DNA of 64,000 nt, taken from positions 1 through 64,000 of the forward strand of contig CALDSR010000045.1 of the NCBI GenBank assembly GCA_937924505.1, read 5' to 3'. How positions within the stretch are numbered: the first letter of the stretch is position 1; each line of letters begins with the position of its first letter. The notes below the pieces were generated by a model. That model searched no databases. It had not been told where the DNA came from and saw only the letters and a program-made list of their open reading frames with translations. Below, piece by piece: positions 57,260-64,000 of this stretch. The translations under genes were made by a program, and so were the position numbers. This DNA is from an uncultured Granulosicoccus sp. GTDB taxonomy: Bacteria > Pseudomonadota > Gammaproteobacteria > Granulosicoccales > Granulosicoccaceae.

Positions 57260-59719
57260 ATGTCAGAACCAATACCAAACAAGGCCAGCGCGGTCATCAT
57301 CGGTGGTGGAGTGACCGGCGCCAGTGTTGCTTATCACTTGGCGAAACTTGGCTGGCAAGATGTTGTTTTGCTTGAGCGTAAACAATTTTCCTGCGGAACC
57401 ACCTGGCATGCAGCAGGCTTGATTGGCACCATGCGGGCCAATGAAAGTCATGCTCGTCTGGCGGAATACTCGATGCGTCTCTTGGGCGAACTGGAAGAAG
57501 AAACGGGACAATCAACCGGCTTTCGTCAGGTGGGTAGCCTGAGCATCGCGCACAGTGAAGATCGCTGGGAAGAATTACGTCGCGTCGCGTCCATGAACAA
57601 TGCCTTCGGCGTTACCCGCGTTGATCAGATCACGCCCGAAGAGATCGGCAATCTGTTTCCATTGATTGATACCAACGGTCTGATCGGCGGTACCTTTGTC
57701 GAACACGACGGTAAAGGAAATCCGATAGAAATCACGACCGCTTTCATCAAGGGTGCGAGACTGTATGGCGCCAAATGCATTGAAGGGGTAAAGGTCATTG
57801 ATGTCGATATCCAAAATCGCAAAGTCAAAGGCGTCATAACAGATCTAGGCCGTATCGATACAGACTATGTTGTCAATTGTGGAGGTATGTGGGCGCGAGA
57901 GCTTGGCAAGATGAGTGGTGTCAACATTCCGCTTCATGCTTGCGAGCACTATTATGCCGTCACCGAAAAACATGACTTGGTGACAAGCGACTTGCCTGTT
58001 TTGCGTGACCATGACAAGTGCATTTATATTAAAGAGGATGCGGGCGGCCTGCTTGTCGGCGCGTTTGAGAAGAAAGCCCGTGCCTGGGGTCAGCAAGGTA
58101 TCCCCGAAGACTTCAGCTTCGACGAGCTACCGGGCCATGTAGAGGAGCAACTCATGCCGGTACTCGAGGATGCCATGATCCGTGTACCGATGCTACAGGA
58201 CGTTGGCTGGCGCAGCTTTTTCTGCGGCCCTGAGTCATTCACGCCTGATGATCAATTTCATGTCGGTTTGTCACCAGAGGTGCAAGGCTACTTCGTCGCT
58301 GCGGGACTCAATTCTGTGGGGATCCAGAGTTCAGGTGGTCTCGGTAAAGTGTGTGCTGAATGGATGCACAATGGGTTTTGTCCACTGGATCTGTGGGGGA
58401 ACGATATTCGGCGTATGTACCCGTTCATGGGCACCCGCGCGTTTGCCGCCGACCGTGCAGAAGAATCATTGGGTTTGTTGTACGACAATCACTTTCCATT
58501 CCGTCAATTTGAAACCGGTCGCAACATCCGCTTGTCGCCGGTACATCAGCGTCTGGTTGAAAACCGCGCTTGCTTCGGGCAAGTCGCTGGTTGGGAACGT
58601 CCCAACTGGTTTGCGCCCGAAGGTGTCAAACCCGAATACCAATACAGTTTCGGCCGTCAGAACTGGTTTGAATATTCAGCTGCTGAACACAAGTCGGCGC
58701 GCGAGTCACTGGCGTTGTTCGACCAATCCAGTTTCTCCAAATATCTCGTGCAAGGTCGCGATGCCGTCAACTGCTTGCAGCGCATTTGCAGTGCTAACGT
58801 TGACGTACAGCCAAACAGGATCGTTTATACGCATTGGCTTAATGATCGTGGTGGGATAGAGGCAGATCTGACCGTGACCCGTCTCGATGAACGACGTTTT
58901 ATGGTCATCAGCGCTGCGGCCACGACGCATAAGGACCTTGACTGGCTCGCCAGACATATCGATGACGAAAGCCATTGCACCGTCACGGATATCACATCGC
59001 AATTTGCGATCTTCGGCATCATGGGCCCGAACAGCCGGGCCATGCTTGAGCCGTTGTTGGGTATCGATCTGTCCAACGATGAGTTCCCGTTCGGTCGCAG
59101 TATCGAAGCCGAGCTCGGCTATGTGCCGATTCGGATTACCAGGGTTTCCTTTGTCGGCGAACTCGGTTGGGAAATTTCTCTGCCAGCCGAGATGGCCATT
59201 GCAGGCTTTGACAAACTACTCGAGGCCGGGCAGTCACATGGGCTGACACTCGCGGGTCTGCATGCCCTGGATAGCTGTCGAATCGAAAAGAAGTTCCTGC
59301 ACTTCGGTCATGATGTTGCCGATGAGGACACACCGCTGGAAGCCGGTGTGGGCTTTGTCTGTGCCATGGATAAATCCATCCCGTTTATTGGCTATGATGC
59401 GATTGCCAGACAGAAGGACAGTGGTTCGCATTTCAACAAGCGTCTCGTGCAGTTTGTTCTCGACGATGGCCAGCCATTGCTATATCACCACGAACCGATC
59501 ATGCAAGGTGAGCATTGCGTGGGATATCTGACCTCAGGTAACTACGGGCACACCCTCGGGGCCTCCGTCGGCCTGGGCTACGTCAAGAGTCAGGACAAGA
59601 TTACCGCCGATTGGCTTGCTGAACAGCGCTGGTCGATTGACGTCGGTGGCGAGCTGTTCACTGCCAGAGCCGGTCTCAGAGCCGCCTATGATCCGGCTGG
59701 CGATCGAATGCGTGACTGA
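57260..59719 (+). CDS. DAO-GcvT fusion oxidoreductase (dimethylglycine/sarcosine dehydrogenase family)
   Basis: An 819-residue protein. The N-terminal FAD domain has VIIGGGVTGASVAYHLAKLG and CGTTWHAAGLIG, whose His50 is the usual site of covalent FAD in this family. The C-terminal third is a GcvT/aminomethyltransferase-like domain that would bind tetrahydrofolate (FDQSSFSKYLVQG, IFGIMGPNSRAML, GELGWEISLP and ALDSCRIEKKFLHFGHD). Such enzymes demethylate N-methylated amines or glycine derivatives. The exact substrate is not clear. It lies in a short operon behind the Nudix and NMO-like genes. Confidence 0.9.
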   Translation: MSEPIPNKASAVIIGGGVTGASVAYHLAKLGWQDVVLLERKQFSCGTTWHAAGLIGTMRANESHARLAEYSMRLLGELEEETGQSTGFRQVGSLSIAHSEDRWEELRRVASMNNAFGVTRVDQITPEEIGNLFPLIDTNGLIGGTFVEHDGKGNPIEITTAFIKGARLYGAKCIEGVKVIDVDIQNRKVKGVITDLGRIDTDYVVNCGGMWARELGKMSGVNIPLHACEHYYAVTEKHDLVTSDLPVLRDHDKCIYIKEDAGGLLVGAFEKKARAWGQQGIPEDFSFDELPGHVEEQLMPVLEDAMIRVPMLQDVGWRSFFCGPESFTPDDQFHVGLSPEVQGYFVAAGLNSVGIQSSGGLGKVCAEWMHNGFCPLDLWGNDIRRMYPFMGTRAFAADRAEESLGLLYDNHFPFRQFETGRNIRLSPVHQRLVENRACFGQVAGWERPNWFAPEGVKPEYQYSFGRQNWFEYSAAEHKSARESLALFDQSSFSKYLVQGRDAVNCLQRICSANVDVQPNRIVYTHWLNDRGGIEADLTVTRLDERRFMVISAAATTHKDLDWLARHIDDESHCTVTDITSQFAIFGIMGPNSRAMLEPLLGIDLSNDEFPFGRSIEAELGYVPIRITRVSFVGELGWEISLPAEMAIAGFDKLLEAGQSHGLTLAGLHALDSCRIEKKFLHFGHDVADEDTPLEAGVGFVCAMDKSIPFIGYDAIARQKDSGSHFNKRLVQFVLDDGQPLLYHHEPIMQGEHCVGYLTSGNYGHTLGASVGLGYVKSQDKITADWLAEQRWSIDVGGELFTARAGLRAAYDPAGDRMRD

Positions 59720-59792
59720 ATGCTGTTTGCTTAGCGCGCTCTGGAACAGACCGTGCTTGCCGGTAGTGGATTCCTGAGCTATTCACTGTGTG

Positions 59793-60338
59793 ATGCGCAT
59801 CCTTGAAACATCCCTGAGCGACGTCAAGATCATCGAGCCTGCCGTATTTGGGGACGATCGCGGATTCTTCATGGAAACGTGGAGCCGGCGTGACTTCGCC
59901 GAACACGGGATCGAACAGATTTTTGTGCAGGACAATCACAGCCGTTCGGAACGTGGCGTGCTGCGCGGCATGCATTATCAGATCAAACATCCTCAAGGCA
60001 AACTGGTCCGCGTCTCGCAAGGCGAAGTCTTTGACGTGGCTGTCGACATGCGAAAGTCATCACCTCAGTTCGGCCAATGGGCAGGTGTTGAACTTAGCGA
60101 CACGAACAAGCGACAACTCTGGATACCGCCGGGTTTTGCTCATGGCTTTCTCGTTCTGTCAGAGACAGCCGATTTCCAATACAAATGCACCGATATCTAC
60201 GCACCTGAACACGAGTGCAGCCTTATCTGGAACGATCCTGACGTCGGGATTGAATGGCCGTTGAATGAAATGGAACCGCGATTGGCGGCAAAGGACAAGG
60301 CGGGGCTCTTTTTTAACGATTGCGATACCTATTCATGA
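59793..60338 (+). CDS. rmlC: dTDP-4-dehydrorhamnose 3,5-epimerase
   Basis: Third step of dTDP-L-rhamnose synthesis. The 181-residue protein has EPAVFGDDRGFFMETW, FVQDNHSRSERGVLRGMHYQ with the catalytic His, VDMRKSSPQFGQW, WIPPGFAHGF and IWNDPDVGIEWP. ATG 59793 is one codon after a possible GTG. The stop overlaps the rmlD start (ATGATGA). Confidence 0.95.
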   Translation: MRILETSLSDVKIIEPAVFGDDRGFFMETWSRRDFAEHGIEQIFVQDNHSRSERGVLRGMHYQIKHPQGKLVRVSQGEVFDVAVDMRKSSPQFGQWAGVELSDTNKRQLWIPPGFAHGFLVLSETADFQYKCTDIYAPEHECSLIWNDPDVGIEWPLNEMEPRLAAKDKAGLFFNDCDTYS

Positions 60339-61195
60339 TGAAGGTCTTCATCACTGGCAGCCCGGTGGGTCAGTTACATTGGGAATTATTGCGTTGTTGC
60401 CCGGACGGCATCTCGATCTCATCTGACGAATCACTCGATATCACTGATGCTGGCGCTGTTAAAAATGCGATTGCGGAAGTAAAGCCGGACGTCATCATCA
60501 ATCCTGCCGCCTATACCGACGTTGACCAGGCAGAGGAAGATAGCGATCTAGCCCATGCAATAAATGCAAGTGGTGTTGTCAACCTGGTCGCGGCGGCGAG
60601 ACTCATTAATGCTCACATCGTTCACATCTCCACTGACTATGTCTTTGGAACCGGCGATGGCTCACCGTTCAAAGTCGATGCAGCGGTTGGTCCGATCAGT
60701 GTCTATGGTAAAACCAAACTCGAAGGCGAGCGAGTCTTGCTGTCCGCTATGCCGGACAGCAGCGTGATCGTCAGAACTGCGTGGGTCTATTCATCGAATG
60801 GCAACAACTTCGTCAAGACGATGCTCAAGCTGATGGCGGAGCGTGATGAGCTTGGGATCATCAGCGATCAGATCGGATCGCCGACCTGGGCGAGATCATT
60901 GGCAGGTGCTCTGTGGTCAGCGACGCTCAAGCGTACGACCGGGATCCTCCACTGGACTGGTGGGGGAGTTGCAAGCTGGTATGACTTTGCGGTTGCAATC
61001 TCGGAGGAAGCTGTCGCGCTGGGCTTACTCGACAAGACCATCCCGATCAAACCATTGCGAACTGATCAGTATCCGACAAACGCTGTGAGGCCTTACTACA
61101 GTGTTCTCGACATCAGCAGAACCAGCAAAGCGCTGGACTTGAATGTCACGCACTGGCGAAGCGACCTGCGCGCCATGCTCAAGGAACTTGAATAA
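60335..61195 (+). CDS. rmlD: dTDP-4-dehydrorhamnose reductase with altered glycine motif
   Basis: Last step of dTDP-L-rhamnose synthesis, NAD(P)H-dependent. The 286-residue protein keeps HISTDYVFGTGDGSPF, SVYGKTKLEGE (Tyr and Lys catalytic) and VRTAWVYS. Its N-terminal Rossmann loop reads TGSPVGQLHWELL, where GxxGQxG is expected: the last Gly is His and the first is shifted to Ser. Co-substrate binding may be affected. ATG 60335 overlaps the rmlC stop. Confidence 0.92.
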   Translation: MMKVFITGSPVGQLHWELLRCCPDGISISSDESLDITDAGAVKNAIAEVKPDVIINPAAYTDVDQAEEDSDLAHAINASGVVNLVAAARLINAHIVHISTDYVFGTGDGSPFKVDAAVGPISVYGKTKLEGERVLLSAMPDSSVIVRTAWVYSSNGNNFVKTMLKLMAERDELGIISDQIGSPTWARSLAGALWSATLKRTTGILHWTGGGVASWYDFAVAISEEAVALGLLDKTIPIKPLRTDQYPTNAVRPYYSVLDISRTSKALDLNVTHWRSDLRAMLKELE

Positions 61196-62298
61196 TGGCA
61201 AACAGTCGCTCGCCCAGGCGCATGCTCGTCACTGGCGCTGCCGGTTTCATTGGTGCCAACTTTGTTCGCTATTGGCGTAACGTGCATGCTGACGATACGA
61301 TCGTCATTATCGATGCACTGACCTATGCCGGCAATCGAGCGAATCTTCAAGGGATACTCGATGACAAGTGCCAGTTGGTCGTTGCCAACATTAATGACAC
61401 CGAACTCGTCAAGGCCTTGCTACGCGATCATCAGCTTGACACGATCGTACACTTTGCTGCGGAAAGCCATGTTGATCGATCGATCGAAGGCCCTGATGCG
61501 TTTATTGAAGCGAATGTCCTTGGAACACACTCACTGTTGAAAGCTGCGCGACAAGTCTGGCAAGTTGAAGCGCTGGTGCCAGACAGACATCGCTTTCATC
61601 ACGTATCCACCGATGAAGTCTACGGTAGTCTCGCTCCCACGGATCCGGCGTTTACAGAGTTAACGGCCTATGCGCCTAACTCACCGTATTCGGCAAGCAA
61701 GGCATCATCCGACTTTCTCGTTCGCGCCTATCATCACACCTATGGCATGAATGTGACCACCAGCAATTGCTCCAACACCTATGGCCCTTTTCATTTTCCG
61801 GAGAAATTGATCCCATTGGTGATCATCAATATCCTGCATGGAAAACCGTTGCCGATCTATGGGGATGGCAAGAACATTCGCGACTGGTTGTATGTAGAAG
61901 ACCACGCGCGGGGAATTGAGCGGGTACTCGATAATGGCAAGACGGGTGAGACCTACAATATTGGTGGGGTCAATGAATGGACCAACATTGATATCGTCAA
62001 TCTGGTTTGCGATTTGATCGACCAGCGCTTCGAGTCAAGTGAGCAATTGCGAAACGATTATCCCGACTGCCCGGCTACAAACAACAAGCAGAGTCACTCA
62101 TTGATCACGTACGTGACAGACCGTGCAGGCCATGACTTCCGCTATGCGATCGACACGACCCGCATCAAGAACGAACTGGGCTATGAGCCGTTGATCAGTT
62201 TCGAAGCAGGTATCGAGAACACCATAAACTGGTATCTGGCCAACCGCCCGTGGTGGCAAGCCGTACTCGATGGTAGCTATCTGGACGACCGAGCCTGA
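61195..62298 (+). CDS. rmlB: dTDP-glucose 4,6-dehydratase
   Basis: Second step of dTDP-L-rhamnose synthesis: NAD+-dependent dehydration of dTDP-glucose. The 367-residue protein shows LVTGAAGFIGANFVRYW, HFAAESHVDRSIEGP, the HVSTDEVYGSL segment, YSASKASSDFLVRAYHHTYG (Tyr, Lys catalytic) and NCSNTYGPFHFPEKLIPL. Its ATG shares an A with the rmlD stop (TAATG). rmlA is elsewhere, at 24.2 kb. Confidence 0.95.
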   Translation: MANSRSPRRMLVTGAAGFIGANFVRYWRNVHADDTIVIIDALTYAGNRANLQGILDDKCQLVVANINDTELVKALLRDHQLDTIVHFAAESHVDRSIEGPDAFIEANVLGTHSLLKAARQVWQVEALVPDRHRFHHVSTDEVYGSLAPTDPAFTELTAYAPNSPYSASKASSDFLVRAYHHTYGMNVTTSNCSNTYGPFHFPEKLIPLVIINILHGKPLPIYGDGKNIRDWLYVEDHARGIERVLDNGKTGETYNIGGVNEWTNIDIVNLVCDLIDQRFESSEQLRNDYPDCPATNNKQSHSLITYVTDRAGHDFRYAIDTTRIKNELGYEPLISFEAGIENTINWYLANRPWWQAVLDGSYLDDRA

Positions 62299-62306
62299 TA
62301 GCGACT

Positions 62307-63290
62307 TCAAAGCACTGCCCTGAATTCAGACACGATGTCGGCAACTGGCTTGACGTCGCGAACGCCGCCGGCACTTTTACCTGCCTGCCAGTAATCCTGG
62401 TAACCCGAACCTGCCTGATTAGCCTTTTTCAGTTTCCAGACCGACATAAGCGAATAGATGGTGCGCATCCAGTGACGTGTTTTGCGCCCTTTGAGCAGCA
62501 TGCGCGCAATGGGGCCTGCTCGGGTGCCGGTTTTTTGAATGGTTGGTGTGTTGATAATCGCAACGGGTACGCCGGTCAGGCGTTCTGTTAACACTATATC
62601 GTCCGCGCTTGCCGCGATAATCGCCTGTTTGTAGTCGGCATGCGCTGTACATTCTGTTGACGCAATAAACCGTGTGCCCAACTGCGCACCTGTGTAACCC
62701 ATGGTCAACGCGTTCCGAAAATCATCGGCTGTGCCTATCCCACCGGCGCAAATGACAGGTTTGCCAAACCCCTGCAATTCGTCAAGTAACTCTTTTGCCG
62801 CGATTTTTCCTGCATGCCCACCGGCGCGTTTGTTTACAGCAATAAAGCCATCTACTCCAGCGTCAAAGGCCTTCTGCGCAAAACGGGCATTGGTTACATC
62901 GTGAAAAATGACCGTGTCGCTGCCAGCAGCCATATCCACAATCCATTTCGGATCGCCGAGCGCGGTGACAAAACATTCAACACCTTCTTCAAGCGCAATT
63001 GTTGTCCATTCGCGGGTTCGTTTCAGATACGTCCTGGAGCTCGTTTCGATGATCAGATTCAAGCCGATAGGCTTGTCAGTCAGAGAACGAATTAGACGTA
63101 ACCCGTCTCGGAAGTCATGTCCATGGACATAAGACAATGACATTGGCTGGACGATCCCCATGCCGCCAGCTGCGGAGACAGCTGCGACCAATTCCGGATT
63201 GCTGCAGGGGTACATGGCACCGCAAAAGAGCGGGACTTCAATACCGAGCATTCTGCAAACAGGATTATCCGCTCGGTTTGTATCGGTCAT
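62307..63290 (-). CDS. Nitronate monooxygenase family flavoprotein, copy 2
   Basis: A 327-residue FMN-binding TIM-barrel protein: IEVPLFCGAMYPCSNPELVAAV then GGMGIVQPM, VIFHDVTNARFAQKAFDAGVDG, AVNKRAGGHAG and PVICAGGIGTADDF, MGYTGAQLGTRFIAS. ATG 63290 overlaps the stop of the upstream hotdog gene as ATGA and fixes the start; the open frame extends further upstream but into that gene. It is related to, but clearly different from, copy 1 at 56.3 kb. Confidence 0.85.
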   Translation of the reverse strand: MTDTNRADNPVCRMLGIEVPLFCGAMYPCSNPELVAAVSAAGGMGIVQPMSLSYVHGHDFRDGLRLIRSLTDKPIGLNLIIETSSRTYLKRTREWTTIALEEGVECFVTALGDPKWIVDMAAGSDTVIFHDVTNARFAQKAFDAGVDGFIAVNKRAGGHAGKIAAKELLDELQGFGKPVICAGGIGTADDFRNALTMGYTGAQLGTRFIASTECTAHADYKQAIIAASADDIVLTERLTGVPVAIINTPTIQKTGTRAGPIARMLLKGRKTRHWMRTIYSLMSVWKLKKANQAGSGYQDYWQAGKSAGGVRDVKPVADIVSEFRAVL

Positions 63291-63736
63291 GCTTGAGGCC
63301 CGATCAACCAGGTCGCTGTCGTCGTACACACAATATCGCCACTCGAATCGCGAATCTCTGAAACCACCGGCACCTCGGTTCGTTCCTTGAATTCGGGCAC
63401 CGTTGTCTTGCATTCGGCGAGCAGGTCGCCACGTGCTTTCTTGGTGTAGTCGACGTCAAGTTTTACCAGAATACCGTTGAACCCACCGGGCATACCCGAC
63501 AGCATGGCGAGACCAGTTGAAAATTCAGCCAGATTGGCCAAAGCTATCGCGTGTACCGATCGCAGGTGGTTACGTATCCGACGCCGGTCTTTCAACAAGA
63601 CTTGAGCGTGTCCGGGGACCAGAATCAAAACGCGTGATCGCATCGAGCCTGTGTACGGAATGATTATTCCCACCAACAGGCTGAACAGAAATTTACCTCC
63701 TGGAAGGGGAGACAAGCGTCCCCACCAGAGCAGCAT
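63287..63736 (-). CDS. DUF4442 hotdog-fold protein (thioesterase-like)
   Basis: About 149 residues with the DUF4442 signature NHLRSVHAIALANLAEFSTG and a C-terminal beta-rich half (LDVDYTKKARGDLLAECK, then VVSEIRDSSGDIV). Relatives are thought to act on acyl-CoA or acyl-ACP thioesters. ATG 63736 is chosen; a TTG at 63808 would overlap the ChrR-like gene by 35 bases. Coupled to the NMO-like gene downstream. Confidence 0.8.
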   Translation of the reverse strand: MLLWWGRLSPLPGGKFLFSLLVGIIIPYTGSMRSRVLILVPGHAQVLLKDRRRIRNHLRSVHAIALANLAEFSTGLAMLSGMPGGFNGILVKLDVDYTKKARGDLLAECKTTVPEFKERTEVPVVSEIRDSSGDIVCTTTATWLIGPQA

Positions 63737-63773
63737 CGTTTCGCCGATCGAGGCAGATTTGGGCGCGGTGGGT

Positions 63774-64000
63774 CTAGATTCCGACAAAGGGTTGGATGAT
63801 CTTGCCAAACATTCCCTGAAATCTTACAGGAGAATGGGTGGCGATCAAGGCAATACACGGTTCGGCAGTATCAACCACGGGCTGATGTAGGTCATGACCG
63901 TCAAGATCTGCGATATCGCCAGCCTTGAAACGTCCAATTTCATCCTGATAGGAACCCCGCACGACAAACGTCAACTCACGATCGTTATGCGAGTGTGTGC
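63774..64000 (-). CDS. ChrR-like cupin protein, C-terminal part, runs off the window
   Basis: The frame is open to the window edge and ends at 63774 with about 75 codons inside. The segment THSHNDRELTFVVRG, then SYQDEIGRFKAGDIADLDG and HQPVVDTAEPCIALIATHS, matches the C-terminal cupin of ChrR-type anti-sigma factors, with the metal-binding HxHxxxE and a later His. Whether the N-terminal anti-sigma domain is present cannot be seen. It is probably first in a reverse operon with the hotdog and NMO-like genes. Confidence 0.75.
   Translation of the reverse strand, partial: THSHNDRELTFVVRGSYQDEIGRFKAGDIADLDGHDLHQPVVDTAEPCIALIATHSPVRFQGMFGKIIQPFVGI

Overview
The window is a chromosomal segment of a Gram-negative bacterium, most likely a marine-type gammaproteobacterium. 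The pointers are an E. coli-like FbaB aldolase, a Crp/Vfr regulator divergent from a YhfA-like OsmC gene, an rplM-rpsI pair, a trpEGDC operon behind an apparent Trp-coding leader, and lipoprotein and outer-membrane export genes. Base composition by eye is about balanced. I cannot fix the order or genus.

Layout: (1) 1-6.8 kb is central metabolism: the 5' end of rpoD (reverse), then tkt, gap, pgk and fbaB (forward). (2) 6.8-12.1 kb holds a DUF4105 / DUF3015 envelope pair, purC, and divergent purE-purK. (3) 12.3-40.2 kb is a large surface-polysaccharide island of the group 2 (ABC transporter, Kdo-linker) capsule type: kpsF-like arabinose-5-phosphate isomerase, a LysM-like lipoprotein, kpsT-, kpsE- and kpsD-like export genes, a tail-anchored unknown protein, a sulfotransferase, GT2 and GT4 glycosyltransferases, two GT14-like glycosyltransferases, UDP-xylose synthase, rmlA, a GT29 (sialyltransferase)-like enzyme, kpsC and kpsS Kdo transferases, and two predicted lipoproteins that could cut or desulfate a polysaccharide: a G8-domain beta-helix protein and a sulfatase. 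(4) 40.2-43.5 kb has a GspE/PilB-like protein that has lost its ATPase motifs, a Cys-rich lipoprotein and class I fumarase. (5) 43.5-50.1 kb carries the trp operon, crp, osmC-like and rplM-rpsI. (6) 50.3-64 kb carries a giant FAD/Fe-S oxidoreductase, a 36-bp repeat, a dGTPase-like HD protein, a Nudix hydrolase, two nitronate monooxygenase-like proteins, a DAO-GcvT oxidoreductase, rmlC-rmlD-rmlB, a hotdog-fold protein and the end of a ChrR-type cupin gene.

How the genes fit together: KpsF supplies arabinose-5-phosphate for Kdo; KpsS and KpsC build the poly-Kdo lipid linker; the GT2, GT4, GT14-like and GT29-like enzymes would add the repeat unit from donors that include UDP-xylose (UXS) and dTDP-rhamnose (rmlA here, rmlCDB about 35 kb away); the sulfotransferase would sulfate it; KpsT/KpsE/KpsD-like proteins would export it. 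No KpsM-type permease is in the window. The combination of sulfotransferase, sulfatase, UDP-xylose synthase, GT14-like and GT29-like enzymes and a G8 (CEMIP/TMEM2-type) protein in one capsule locus recalls animal glycosaminoglycan metabolism. I regard it as the best candidate here for an undescribed system: a self-remodelled, sulfated, xylose-containing capsule. That reading is inference from families and context.
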